DNA from: AP-16 sp036395835
GTDB taxonomy: Bacteria > Pseudomonadota > Alphaproteobacteria > Rhizobiales > Xanthobacteraceae
Assembly: GCA_036395835.1 (NCBI GenBank)
Contig: DASWCW010000021.1
Location: 1-31,096, forward strand
Length of the DNA: 31,096 bases
Reading direction: 5' to 3'
In this document: piece by piece, positions 1 to 8,151 of the stretch
How the letters are laid out: every line of letters begins with the position of its first letter
How positions within the stretch are numbered: the first letter of the stretch is position 1
Notes under the pieces: model-generated
The model's input: the letters and a program-made list of their open reading frames with translations, nothing else
Told to the model about the DNA's origin: nothing
Databases searched by the model: none
Position numbers and translations under genes: made by a program

Positions 1-1
1 G

Positions 2-88
2 CTCGGGGATGCCGAGATCGCCCGCATTCGCCAGGCCTTGGTCGATTCCGGGCTGCTGCGCCGGGAGCCCGGCCGTGACGCCGCATGA
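2..88 (+). CDS. C-terminal end of a truncated gene, possibly dihydrodipicolinate synthase family
   Basis: The window opens inside a reading frame that ends at TGA 86-88. Only 28 residues are visible. They include an AEIARIRQAL helix followed by a short polar tail. Many DapA-family (dihydrodipicolinate synthase/N-acetylneuraminate lyase) proteins end in a similar segment with an alternating acidic and arginine helix, which is the basis of the guess. A CaiB-type CoA transferase C-terminus is an alternative. The stop lies 124 bases before the next gene, so it could belong to the same transcription unit. The assignment is weak because no catalytic part is in the window. Confidence 0.35.
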   Translation, partial: LGDAEIARIRQALVDSGLLRREPGRDAA

Positions 89-212
89 AATGCCTAGACC
101 CGCCCGATGCTTGAATGTGCCCATGAAATCCCGTTTGCTGACGAGGTCTTTGCCGAACCGCTCGCGGCGATGACCGAGGAATACGTCTGAGCGGACCAGG
201 GAGGAGCCCGCC

Positions 213-1523
213 ATGACCGACACAGATGACGCGCAGAATTGGGGTGAGGAATTCTGGTACCGCGGCAAGGTTACGCGCCGCCGGCTGATCGGGTGGAGCG
301 CAGCGGGAGCCGGCGCGCTCGGCGCGAGCATGCTGGTGCCGGCGCCGTGGCAGGCGGCCTTCGGCCAGGCCAAGCCGTACCGGATCGGCACCTTGCAGCC
401 GCTTTCCGGATCCGGAGCCGCCGGGGGCAAGACCGCCCTGGTCGGCACGCAGATGGCGGTCGACCGCATCAACAAGTCCGGCGGCATCATGGGCCGGCCG
501 ATCGAGCTCATCGTCGCCGACTACGAGTCCAAGCCCGACGTCGGCCGGCGCAAGGCGGAAAAGCTCGTCGTCGAGGACAACATCGACGCGCACCAGGGCG
601 GCTTTCTGTCCAACGTGTGCCTCGCCTGCATGCCGGTCTGGGAAGAGCAGAAGATCGTCAACATGATCGGTGTGTGCCTCGACACCACGATCACGACGAG
701 CAAATGCAGTCGTTACACCTTCCGGACGTTCGACTATGCGCCCGCTCAGGCGGTGGCGTTCGCGCCCTACCTGGTCAACAAGCTGGGCAAGAAGTGGCAC
801 ATCGCCTACGCCGATTACGCCTGGGGCCAGTCGACCCGCGACGCCTACGCGGAGGAAATCAAGAAGGTGGGCGGCCAGGTCGCGGGCACCACCGGTATTC
901 CGCTCGGCACCGCCGACATGACGCCGTTTCTGTCGAAAATCACCGGCGACTTCGACGGACTGCTCGGCATCTTCTTCGGCAAGGACGGCGTGACCATCGG
1001 CAACCAGGCCTACGACCTCGGCCTGACCAGGAAGTACAAGTGGGCCGGCGACGGCGCCATCGCCGAATCCACCAACCTTCCGGCCCTCGGCAGCAAGATC
1101 GAGGGCTTCGTCGGCATCAATCGATACATTCCGGTGTTCGACCCACCGCTCAACACACAAGCGCACAAGAAATTCTTCGACGACGCCGTCGGCCGTCTCA
1201 AGCAAATCGATCCGTCCGGTCCGCTGCCCGACCGCTACGTGCAGGCGAACTTCGAGGCCATGAATGCCCTCAAGCTCGGCATGGAGAAATCGGGTTTCCG
1301 CGGCCGCGAGGACACGCCGAAGCTGATCGAGGCACTGGAGGGGCTCGAGATGAAGGAGGGAGACGACTTCCCGCAAGGCGACAAGACGCTTCGCAAGGAC
1401 GACCATCAGGCCTTCCTCCGGGAGTTCATCTTCGACATCAAGGACGGCAAGCACCGCGTCCTCGAGGTCGTGCCGAAGGACAAGGCGACGTTCCCGCCGG
1501 CGTGCAAGTTCGCTTCCAGCTAA
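213..1523 (+). CDS. Liv-type ABC transporter substrate-binding protein with Tat signal
   Basis: This is a 436-residue periplasmic type 1 binding protein of the branched-chain amino acid/amide (LivK/AmiC) class. It should capture the ligand for the ABC importer encoded directly downstream. An N-terminal twin-arginine segment (TRRRLIG, residues 21-27) precedes a hydrophobic stretch and a probable cleavage after AFGQA near residue 53, so Tat export is likely. The mature part opens with the typical GTLQPLSGSGAAGG strand-loop and continues with MAVDRINKSGGIMGRPIEL. The ATG follows a strong GGGAGGAG Shine-Dalgarno sequence at about 200-207. The ligand cannot be read from sequence; the CoA-ligase genes further along suggest an organic acid rather than leucine. 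Confidence 0.93.
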   Translation: MTDTDDAQNWGEEFWYRGKVTRRRLIGWSAAGAGALGASMLVPAPWQAAFGQAKPYRIGTLQPLSGSGAAGGKTALVGTQMAVDRINKSGGIMGRPIELIVADYESKPDVGRRKAEKLVVEDNIDAHQGGFLSNVCLACMPVWEEQKIVNMIGVCLDTTITTSKCSRYTFRTFDYAPAQAVAFAPYLVNKLGKKWHIAYADYAWGQSTRDAYAEEIKKVGGQVAGTTGIPLGTADMTPFLSKITGDFDGLLGIFFGKDGVTIGNQAYDLGLTRKYKWAGDGAIAESTNLPALGSKIEGFVGINRYIPVFDPPLNTQAHKKFFDDAVGRLKQIDPSGPLPDRYVQANFEAMNALKLGMEKSGFRGREDTPKLIEALEGLEMKEGDDFPQGDKTLRKDDHQAFLREFIFDIKDGKHRVLEVVPKDKATFPPACKFASS

Positions 1524-1572
1524 GTGGCCGCCGGTCCTGCCATCGAGGTGCCCTTCCCGGCCAGTACCGGCC

Positions 1573-1579
1573 GGGGAAG
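1573..1579 (+). promoter_or_regulatory. Ribosome binding site deciding the first LivG start
   Basis: GGGGAAG lies 7 bases before GTG 1587. The longer alternative GTG at 1524, immediately after the upstream stop, has no such element. The shorter product begins VLRTEDLTVRF, as LivG proteins usually do. Confidence 0.5.
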
Positions 1580-1586
1580 CACCGCT

Positions 1587-2315
1587 GTGCTGCGCACCGA
1601 GGACCTGACCGTGCGCTTCGGCGGGCTGGCCGCCCTGAGCAACGTCAATTTCGAAGTGCAGCGCGGCGAGATCCGCGCCATCATCGGGCCGAACGGCGCG
1701 GGAAAGAGCACCTTCTTCAATTGCCTGACCGGCGTGCTGCGCCCGCTTTCGGGACGCATCCTGTTCCAGGATGAAGACATCACCGGGCTTCCATCGGACC
1801 GGATCTCGCAGAAGGGCATCGCCCGGTCGTATCAGATCACCAACATCCTCCCCAGCGCCACCACCTTCGAGAACGTGCGGATCGCCGCGCAGTCGCGCCG
1901 GCACGGATGGAGCCTGCTGACCCACCACCGCGCCTATCGCGACATCAGCGAGAAGGCCGAGGCAGTATTGGAGGCAGTCGGCCTGCGCAGCAAGGCGGAC
2001 GAAATTGCCGCCAATCTTTCCCACGGAGAGCAACGCAATCTCGAGATCGCCATCGCGCTGGCGACCGAGCCGCAGCTGCTTTGCTTGGACGAGCCAACGG
2101 CGGGCATGAGTGCCGCCGAGACCCACGACACCACGGCGCTGGTGCGCAGCATCGCGGAGAACCTGACGATCCTGATCGTCGAGCACGATATGCAGGTAGT
2201 CATGGAGCTGGCGCACCGGATCACGGTGCTGAACTACGGCGAGGTCCTGGCCGAGGGGACGCCGGCGGAGATCCAGCAGAATCCCAGGGTGCTGGAGGTC
2301 TATCTCAAGACATGA
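1587..2315 (+). CDS. Liv-type ABC transporter ATP-binding protein (LivG class)
   Basis: This is a cytoplasmic ATPase that powers the importer together with the LivF-class subunit. Numbered from the longer alternative start at GTG 1524, it has Walker A GPNGAGKS at 55-62, Q-loop Gln104, signature LSHGE at 165-169, Walker B LLCLDE at 185-190 and switch His221, so every nucleotide-site motif is intact. The start was placed at GTG 1587 because it has a ribosome binding site and a family-like N-terminus. Starting at 1524 would add 21 residues with no recognisable domain. The stop overlaps the next gene by ATGA, which indicates translational coupling. Confidence 0.92.
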   Translation: MLRTEDLTVRFGGLAALSNVNFEVQRGEIRAIIGPNGAGKSTFFNCLTGVLRPLSGRILFQDEDITGLPSDRISQKGIARSYQITNILPSATTFENVRIAAQSRRHGWSLLTHHRAYRDISEKAEAVLEAVGLRSKADEIAANLSHGEQRNLEIAIALATEPQLLCLDEPTAGMSAAETHDTTALVRSIAENLTILIVEHDMQVVMELAHRITVLNYGEVLAEGTPAEIQQNPRVLEVYLKT

Positions 2316-3043
2316 GCGACGCGCCGCTGCAGCCCCTCATCAAGCTCGAGGACATCCACACCTATTACGGCAAGAGTCATGTCCTGCATGGCGTGTCCCT
2401 CGAAGTAGGGAAAGGAGAAGTGGTGGGCCTGCTCGGGCGCAACGGCGTCGGCAAGAGCACGACGCTGAAGACCATGATGGGCCTCGTCCGCCCGAGCCGG
2501 GGCAAGACGCAGTTCGAAGGCCGCACGGTCACCGACCTTCCGGCGCACCGGCTGGCCAGGCTGGGCATCGGCTACGTTCCGGAGGATCGACGGATCTTTC
2601 GCCTCCTGACCGTCATGGAGAATCTGCGCACCGGCCTCGACCGCCGCGAAGTGACCGAGGCCAGGAAGAAGCAGCTCCTCGAAAAGGTCTACGCGTATTT
2701 CCCCGTCCTGGCGGAACGGCGCAATCAAGCCGGCGGCACGCTGTCGGGCGGCGAGCAACAGATGCTCGCGATCGCCCGCGCCATGATGCTGGAACCCAAG
2801 ATCATCCTGCTCGACGAACCGACCGAAGGCTTGATGCCCCGCATGGTATCCCAGATCCGGCAGATCATCGACGTGCTCCATCGCGAGGGCGTGGCGATCC
2901 TGTTGGTAGAGCAGAACGTGCCGCTCACGCTCGAGGCGAGCCAGCGGATCTACATCATGGAGAAGGGGGCGGTCCGGCACCACGCCCCCGCCTCCCAGCT
3001 GCGGGTGAACGACGCGGTGATCCACCAGTATTTGGGGGTGTAG
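2312..3043 (+). CDS. Liv-type ABC transporter ATP-binding protein (LivF class)
   Basis: This second ATPase of the importer has 243 residues. Walker A GRNGVGKST is at 42-50, the signature LSGGE at 144-148 and Walker B IILLDEP at 164-170. The usual switch histidine is replaced by Gln201 in LVEQN, which is normal for LivF rather than a defect. The GYVPEDRRIF segment at 87-96 is also characteristic of LivF. ATG 2312 overlaps the stop of the preceding gene, and the next gene starts one base after the TAG. All five importer genes are therefore packed as one operon. Confidence 0.93.
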   Translation: MSDAPLQPLIKLEDIHTYYGKSHVLHGVSLEVGKGEVVGLLGRNGVGKSTTLKTMMGLVRPSRGKTQFEGRTVTDLPAHRLARLGIGYVPEDRRIFRLLTVMENLRTGLDRREVTEARKKQLLEKVYAYFPVLAERRNQAGGTLSGGEQQMLAIARAMMLEPKIILLDEPTEGLMPRMVSQIRQIIDVLHREGVAILLVEQNVPLTLEASQRIYIMEKGAVRHHAPASQLRVNDAVIHQYLGV

Positions 3044-3044
3044 C

Positions 3045-3938
3045 ATGGGGATCGAACAGCTGGTTCAGGCCATTCCCTTCGATCAGCTGCTGGTGCAGAC
3101 CATCAACGGCATCGTCGCCGGCATGATTCTGGCGCTGGTGGCCTCCGGACTCACCCTGATCTTCGGAATCATGGACGTCGTGAACTTCGCTCACGGCGAG
3201 CTGTTCATGCTGGGAGCCTACGTCGGCGTGATCATCTTGGCGGCGACCGGCGACTTTTGGATCGCGCTCCTGGCCGCCAGCATCGCCATCGCGCTGCTCG
3301 GCGCCGCCATTCACGTCACCGTTCTGCGCCCGCTGCTCGGTCGCGATCCTCTGACGACCATTCTGGCGACGTTCGGCATCTCGTTGGTGCTGCAGAATTA
3401 TGCGCTCTGGCAGTTCGGCCCGGTCGCGCGCAAGATCCAGGAGCCCTTCACCGGACACTTCACGCTGTTCTATCTCGAGTATCCCTGGTACCGGCTGGTG
3501 ATCGCGTTGCTCTCCGCGGGCATCATCGGCGCGCTTTGGCTGTTCCTGAAATTCGGCACCTACGGCATCTGGATCCGCGCTACCACGCAGGACCGCGTCA
3601 TGGCCCAGGCCATGGGCATCCCGGTGCCGCGGGTCCTCACTGCCGTGTTCGCCATCGGCTCGGGAATGGCCGCCGCCAGCGGCGTGCTGTTCGGTCCCCT
3701 GGTGGGCGTCAACCACGCCATGGGCCTCGATTGGGTGCTCAAGGCCTTCATCGTCGTCGTGGTCGGCGGCATGGGCAATCTCGGGGGATCGATCGCCGCC
3801 TCGATCTTCATCAGCCTGTTGGAATCCTACGCCTCGCTCTGGGTGAGCCCGGCCCAGGCGGTGATCTTCTCTTTCGTGGTGCTGATCCTCACCCTGCTGT
3901 TCCGGCCTACGGGCCTCTTCGTTCCGACGCCCAAATGA
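3045..3938 (+). CDS. Liv-type ABC transporter permease (LivH class)
   Basis: This 297-residue polytopic inner-membrane protein forms half of the translocation channel. The family hallmark NFAHGE is at residues 47-52, preceded by a hydrophobic helix with ASGLTLIFGIMDVV. Several further hydrophobic segments follow, and the C-terminus ends in the usual LLFRPTGLF. The ATG sits one base after the LivF stop, and the TGA overlaps the next ATG by four bases. The order here is binding protein, LivG, LivF, LivH, LivM, unlike the second importer in this window, where permeases precede ATPases. Confidence 0.93.
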   Translation: MGIEQLVQAIPFDQLLVQTINGIVAGMILALVASGLTLIFGIMDVVNFAHGELFMLGAYVGVIILAATGDFWIALLAASIAIALLGAAIHVTVLRPLLGRDPLTTILATFGISLVLQNYALWQFGPVARKIQEPFTGHFTLFYLEYPWYRLVIALLSAGIIGALWLFLKFGTYGIWIRATTQDRVMAQAMGIPVPRVLTAVFAIGSGMAAASGVLFGPLVGVNHAMGLDWVLKAFIVVVVGGMGNLGGSIAASIFISLLESYASLWVSPAQAVIFSFVVLILTLLFRPTGLFVPTPK

Positions 3939-4888
3939 ACGCGCGCCGCATCGCTGCCTATTGGATAGTGTTCTCCGTCGTGCTGGCGCTGCTGATCGCC
4001 GCGCCGCTCGTGTTGCCGGAATTCTGGCGGCGTTTCCTCACCGAAATCCTGATCTGGGGGCTGCTGGCCATGTCCTCGGACATCCTGATCGGCTACGCGG
4101 GGATGATCTCGTTCGGCCACTCGGCGTTCTTCGGTCTGGGGATCTACGGCGCCGCCGCCGCCCTGCTGTCGGTCAAGCCGTCCAACCTGTGGCTCGCGCT
4201 GCTGTTCGGGGTGATTGCCGCCGCCGGGGTCGCGGCCTTCGTTGCATATTTCTCCACACGTCTGCGCGACATCTACTTCGCGATCACCACCTTGATCTTC
4301 TCGCAAATCTTCTACGTCATCATCTTTACCTGGACCGAAGTGACCGGGGGCGAGAACGGCCTGACCTTCAGCCGGCCGCCGCTCGCCGTACCCGGGCTCT
4401 TCTCGGTCCCCTTCACTTCCCAGACGCTGCACTGGTTCGTGCTCGCGGTCGTGACCTTGTCGTATCTCGTGCTGCGACGCATCACCCGCTCGCCCTTCGG
4501 GATGGTGTTGCAGTCGATCCGCGAGAACGAGGCCAGGACACGGGCCATCGGCTATCCCATCGAGCGCTACAAGATCGTGGCAGTGATGCTCTCCGGGCTG
4601 TTCGCGGGGCTGGCCGGCGGGCTCTACGCGATCCAGAACCGATTCGCGGCCCCCGATTTCGTGTTCTTCCTGGTCTCGGGCGAGGTGATAATCTTCAACG
4701 TCATGGGCGGCATCGGCACCTTGGTGGGTCCGATCGTGGGAGCCGCGTTCTTCCTGCTGCTGCGCGAAGGATTCTCGCGCTTCTTCACGGAGTACTATTT
4801 GATTCCGGTCGGGCTGATCTTCATCGCGATGGTGATTTTCCTGCCGCAAGGGTTGCTTGGATTCATGAGACGAACGCTGAACCGATAG
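3935..4888 (+). CDS. Liv-type ABC transporter permease (LivM class)
   Basis: This second channel-forming permease has 317 residues and about eight hydrophobic segments. The LivM hallmark GYAGMISFGHSAFFGLG is at residues 53-69. The cytoplasmic coupling region with SIRENEARTRAIGYP and RYKIVAVMLSG, and the C-terminal FLPQGLLGF, are also typical. ATG 3935 was chosen because it forms an ATGA overlap with the LivH stop. A gap of 91 bases separates this gene from the following CoA-metabolism genes on the same strand, with no terminator-like hairpin seen between them, so co-transcription is plausible. Confidence 0.93.
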   Translation: MNARRIAAYWIVFSVVLALLIAAPLVLPEFWRRFLTEILIWGLLAMSSDILIGYAGMISFGHSAFFGLGIYGAAAALLSVKPSNLWLALLFGVIAAAGVAAFVAYFSTRLRDIYFAITTLIFSQIFYVIIFTWTEVTGGENGLTFSRPPLAVPGLFSVPFTSQTLHWFVLAVVTLSYLVLRRITRSPFGMVLQSIRENEARTRAIGYPIERYKIVAVMLSGLFAGLAGGLYAIQNRFAAPDFVFFLVSGEVIIFNVMGGIGTLVGPIVGAAFFLLLREGFSRFFTEYYLIPVGLIFIAMVIFLPQGLLGFMRRTLNR

Positions 4889-4967
4889 CGCCGGAGCGCG
4901 ATGCCGCGGGAAGGCCTCTGGCGAGAAGTGAGAATCCGCGCGATCCTCATGCGATGATGCGCGATCC

Positions 4968-4975
4968 AGGGAGAG
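4968..4975 (+). promoter_or_regulatory. Ribosome binding site supporting a TTG start
   Basis: AGGGAGAG ends 4 bases before TTG 4980. The nearby ATGs at 4949, 4954 and 4957 are out of frame with the crotonase, so this site is the main support for the TTG start. Confidence 0.55.
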
Positions 4976-4979
4976 ACGC

Positions 4980-5759
4980 TTGGGCTACAAAACGATCCTC
5001 TATGACGAAGACGGGCCGCTCGGCACGATCACGCTCAATCGCCCCGACGACGGCAACATGTTCAACGAAACGATGTGCCACGAGCTGCGCGATTGCATCA
5101 ACGCGATCCGACGCGAGACACGGACCCGCGTGTTGGTGATCACCGGAGCCGGCGAGCGCTTCTTCTGCATCGGCGGGCGCAAGGACGGGCTCGCGGCCAC
5201 CACCCTCTACGCCGGCACGCTGCCGACCTTGGAGGTCTACGAATCGATCGAGCGCCTGCAGAAGCCGGTCATCGCCTCGGTCAACGGATTTGCGGTCGGC
5301 GGCGGCAACGTGCTGCAGATGCTTTGCGACCTTACCATCGCCAAGGAAAGCGCCGTGTTCCGCCAGGTCGGGCCGATGATGGGCTCCTTCGATGCCGGCT
5401 ACGGCACCTGGTATTTGGAAGACCTGGTCGGCAAGAAGAAGGCCAAGGAGATCTGGTTCTGCAATCCGAAGATCTCCGCGCGCGAGGCGCTAGAGCTCGG
5501 GCTCATCAACCGTGTCGTGGCCGATGATGGGCTGCGGGCGGAAACCCGCGCCATGGCGCTCGAGATCGCCGAGCGGGGCGCGTTCGCGCTGGCTGCGGTC
5601 AAAGCCGCCTTCAACGCCCGCCACGGCGGCGTCTCCGGGCTCTCGCGCATGGCGCACGATCTGCTGTTGCGTGCTTATCTAGAGACCGAGGAAAGCCACG
5701 AGCTTGCCAAGTCCTTCGCCCAGAAGCGAAAGCCCAACCCGGCGCAATTCGGCAGATGA
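4980..5759 (+). CDS. Crotonase-superfamily enzyme, BadI/MenB-like (ring hydrolase or Claisen-type)
   Basis: This 259-residue crotonase fold is closest in motif to 2-ketocyclohexanecarboxyl-CoA hydrolase (BadI) and dihydroxynaphthoyl-CoA synthase (MenB). Both make or break a carbon-carbon bond next to a CoA thioester. The oxyanion-hole segments are FCIGGRKDG (62-70) and FAVGGGN (104-110). The block RQVGPMMGSFDAGYGT (128-143) is diagnostic of the subgroup. Ser136, Asp138 and Tyr233 match the Ser/Asp/Tyr set described for BadI, as I recall it. The Asp that normally follows the first Gly pair (GGDQ) is Arg here. The start is TTG with a good ribosome binding site. The stop overlaps the ligase ATG. 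A ring-opening role is inferred from these residues and the neighbours; naphthoate synthesis is unlikely because no other menaquinone gene is present. Confidence 0.8.
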   Translation: MGYKTILYDEDGPLGTITLNRPDDGNMFNETMCHELRDCINAIRRETRTRVLVITGAGERFFCIGGRKDGLAATTLYAGTLPTLEVYESIERLQKPVIASVNGFAVGGGNVLQMLCDLTIAKESAVFRQVGPMMGSFDAGYGTWYLEDLVGKKKAKEIWFCNPKISAREALELGLINRVVADDGLRAETRAMALEIAERGAFALAAVKAAFNARHGGVSGLSRMAHDLLLRAYLETEESHELAKSFAQKRKPNPAQFGR

Positions 5760-7378
5760 ACATGCGTCCGTTCCTGACGCTCCATCATCCCGCTGCCGCA
5801 CGGCGCTATTACGCCGAAGACCTCTGGCAGGCGGATACGTTCTATTCGCTGCTGGTCCGCCATGCCGGCGAGCGGCCGCATGCTGCGGCCTTGCGCGACA
5901 GCCGGCATCGGCTGGCCTGGTCCGAGGTTCTGGCGTGGGTCGACGGCGTCGCCGCCGACCTTGCCGCACAAGGGCTCGCGGGCGGCGACCGGGTGTCGAT
6001 TTGGCTCTCCAACCGCGTCGAGGCCGTCGTCGCCTTTCTCGCCTGCTCGCGCCAGGGCTATGCCTGCAATCCGTCCCTGCATCGGGCCTACACGCCGGCC
6101 GAAGTCGTGCAGCTCCTGGATTATCTCAAAGCAAAGATCCTGATCACTGAGCCGGGACTCCACGCCGGACGCGGGCCTGAAGATCTTGCCACGGTGCTGG
6201 GGCAGGCAACCTCGCTCACGCGCGTCTACATGCTGCCGGATTTTCCCGCGCCGGGATCCGCAAGCGGCGCGGCGATCTCGGATCCTGACAAAATCGCCTA
6301 TCTGGCGTTCACGTCCGGCACCACCGGCATTCCGAAATGCGTCATGCATTCGGACAACACACTCCTCGCCAACGCCCGCGAAATGCTCCGCGACTGGGGA
6401 CATGGGCCACAAACCAAGCTGCTGACGCTGAGCCCGCTGTCGCATCACATCGCCTGGGTGGCCGCGGCACAATGGCTGCTTGCCGGCTGCGAGCTGATCG
6501 TCAACGATCCGCCGGCGGGGCGCCACGGCATCGACTGGATCATCGAAACCAGCGCGACCTACGTCATGGGCGTGCCGACCCATGCGATGGACATCATTGC
6601 CGAGCAGCGCCGGCGCGGGCTCGCGCGCATCGGGTCGGTCGCGGTGTTCTACATGGCCGGCGCGCCGATCCCGCCTTCGGTCGCCGAAGCATTTTTGGAG
6701 CAGGGCATCAAGCCGCAGAACATCTACGGCATGACCGAGAACTCCTCGCACCAATACACGCACCCGGACGACGACCGCTCGACCATCGTCAGCACCTGCG
6801 GGCGCGGCGGCAAGGCCTACGAGGTGCGGATCTTCGATCCCGAGCATTCCGATCGCGAGGTGCCGCGCGGCACGCTCGGCGAGATCGGCGGGCGCGGCGC
6901 CGCACTGATGCTTGGCTATTACGGCAATCAGCCGGTGACCGCCGCAAGCTTCAATCGGAACGGCTGGTTCCTGTCGGGCGACCTCGGCGTGCTCGATCAG
7001 GCCGGCAACCTCAGGATCGTCGGCCGTCTCAAGGATCTGATCATCCGCGGCGGGCACAACATCCATCCGGCCCATATCGAGGCGCTGGCGCTGCGCCATG
7101 CCGCGGTCGAGCGCGCGGCTTGCGTTCCGATCGCGGACGAGCGGCTCGGCGAGCGCGCCTGCATCGCGGTGATCGGCGCGATCGCTCCGGATGCGCTGCT
7201 GACGCATCTCGCCGCGGAAGGCCTGTCGAAAGCCGACATGCCGGAATATTTTCTGCGCATGGAAGCCTTTCCGCTGACCGCGAGCGGCAAAATCCTCAAG
7301 CGCGAGCTCGTCGCGATGATCGAGCGCGGTGAACTGCAGCCCACGCCCGTGCGGTGGCGCGCGAAGGAGATCGCCTGA
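5756..7378 (+). CDS. AMP-forming acyl-CoA ligase (cyclohexanecarboxylate-CoA ligase-like)
   Basis: This 540-residue ANL-superfamily enzyme should activate a carboxylic acid with ATP and CoA, giving AMP and pyrophosphate. The phosphate loop FTSGTTGIPKCV is at 185-196, YGMTENS (A5) at 324-330, SGDLG at 407-411, and the hinge GRLKDLIIRGGHNIHP at 423-438. The catalytic lysine lies in TASGKILK near residue 518. The overall layout resembles AliA of Rhodopseudomonas, which activates cyclohexanecarboxylate, but sequence alone does not fix the substrate. The gene overlaps both neighbours (ATGA at the start, TGATG at the end), so it is firmly embedded in the CoA operon. Confidence 0.9.
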   Translation: MNMRPFLTLHHPAAARRYYAEDLWQADTFYSLLVRHAGERPHAAALRDSRHRLAWSEVLAWVDGVAADLAAQGLAGGDRVSIWLSNRVEAVVAFLACSRQGYACNPSLHRAYTPAEVVQLLDYLKAKILITEPGLHAGRGPEDLATVLGQATSLTRVYMLPDFPAPGSASGAAISDPDKIAYLAFTSGTTGIPKCVMHSDNTLLANAREMLRDWGHGPQTKLLTLSPLSHHIAWVAAAQWLLAGCELIVNDPPAGRHGIDWIIETSATYVMGVPTHAMDIIAEQRRRGLARIGSVAVFYMAGAPIPPSVAEAFLEQGIKPQNIYGMTENSSHQYTHPDDDRSTIVSTCGRGGKAYEVRIFDPEHSDREVPRGTLGEIGGRGAALMLGYYGNQPVTAASFNRNGWFLSGDLGVLDQAGNLRIVGRLKDLIIRGGHNIHPAHIEALALRHAAVERAACVPIADERLGERACIAVIGAIAPDALLTHLAAEGLSKADMPEYFLRMEAFPLTASGKILKRELVAMIERGELQPTPVRWRAKEIA

Positions 7379-8145
7379 TGCCCTTGAGCCTCACCCGCCA
7401 CGGCGATGTTGCCGTCCTCGTGCTCGATCGCCAGGAGGCGCTCAATGCGCTGTCCTTCGCCTTCCTCGAGGAGATCGCCGGTGGATTCGATGCGGTGAGA
7501 AAGATGGACGCGCGAGTGCTCGTGATCACCGGCGCCGGGACCAAGGCGTTCTGCGCCGGTGCCGACGTCAAGGAGCTTCGCGGCCGGGATCCCGCCGCGC
7601 ACAGGCGCAGTCTCGAACGCGGCCAAGAGATATTCTCCAAGCTCGATGCGCTGCCGATCGCGTCGATCGCCGTCATCAACGGTTACGCGTTCGGCGGCGG
7701 GCTCGAGCTTGCGCTGGCGGCGACGTTCCGCCTCGCCACGGCGAACGCAAAGCTGGGATTCCCCGAGATCAAGCTCGGCATGATCCCCGGCTATGGCGGC
7801 ACCCAGCGCCTGCCGCGCGTCGTCGGCGAGGCGTGCGCGCTCGAGCTGATCCTGACCGGCCGCAGCGTCGGCGCCGAGGAGGCGCAACGCATCGGCCTCG
7901 TGCACAAGCTCGTCGAAGGCGACCCGATCGAAGCCGGCCTGACCTTCGCGCGCGAGCTGACCCGCTACAGCCTTCCGGTGCTGGCGTTGGCGCGCTCCGC
8001 AGTGACCCGGGCGCTCGACGTGCCGATACCCGAGGGGCTGAAGATCGAAGCCGATGCGGCGACGCTCGCGTTCCGCACCGCCGATGCCCAGGAAGGCATG
8101 GCGGCTTTCGTCGAGAAGCGCGCCCCGGTGTTCCGCGATGGCTGA
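7378..8145 (+). CDS. Enoyl-CoA hydratase
   Basis: This 255-residue crotonase adds water to a trans-2-enoyl-CoA. Unlike the BadI-like gene upstream, it has both catalytic glutamates of true hydratases: Glu110 in GGGLELA and Glu130 in GFPEIKLG. They are 20 residues apart, as are Glu144 and Glu164 of the rat enzyme. The oxyanion-hole segments FCAGADVKEL and NGYAFGGG and the GMIPGYGGTQRLPR block are intact. The start overlaps the ligase stop. In the alicyclic reading it would take the BadK role, hydrating a cyclohexene-carboxyl-CoA. A general beta-oxidation hydratase is equally compatible. Confidence 0.92.
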   Translation: MPLSLTRHGDVAVLVLDRQEALNALSFAFLEEIAGGFDAVRKMDARVLVITGAGTKAFCAGADVKELRGRDPAAHRRSLERGQEIFSKLDALPIASIAVINGYAFGGGLELALAATFRLATANAKLGFPEIKLGMIPGYGGTQRLPRVVGEACALELILTGRSVGAEEAQRIGLVHKLVEGDPIEAGLTFARELTRYSLPVLALARSAVTRALDVPIPEGLKIEADAATLAFRTADAQEGMAAFVEKRAPVFRDG

Positions 8146-8151
8146 GCCCAG

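Noticed and set aside
107..190. A 27-codon ORF just upstream of the first binding-protein gene.
   Set aside because: It has no ribosome binding site and no recognisable product; the following gene has its own strong site.
2300..3046. Long reverse-strand open frame antisense to the LivF-class gene.
   Set aside because: It is His- and Asp-rich, without a domain, and mirrors the GC-rich codon pattern of a well-supported forward gene.
5675..7207. A 510-codon reverse frame opposite the ligase.
   Set aside because: The forward strand carries an intact ligase with all family motifs; the reverse translation is arginine-rich with no recognisable motif.
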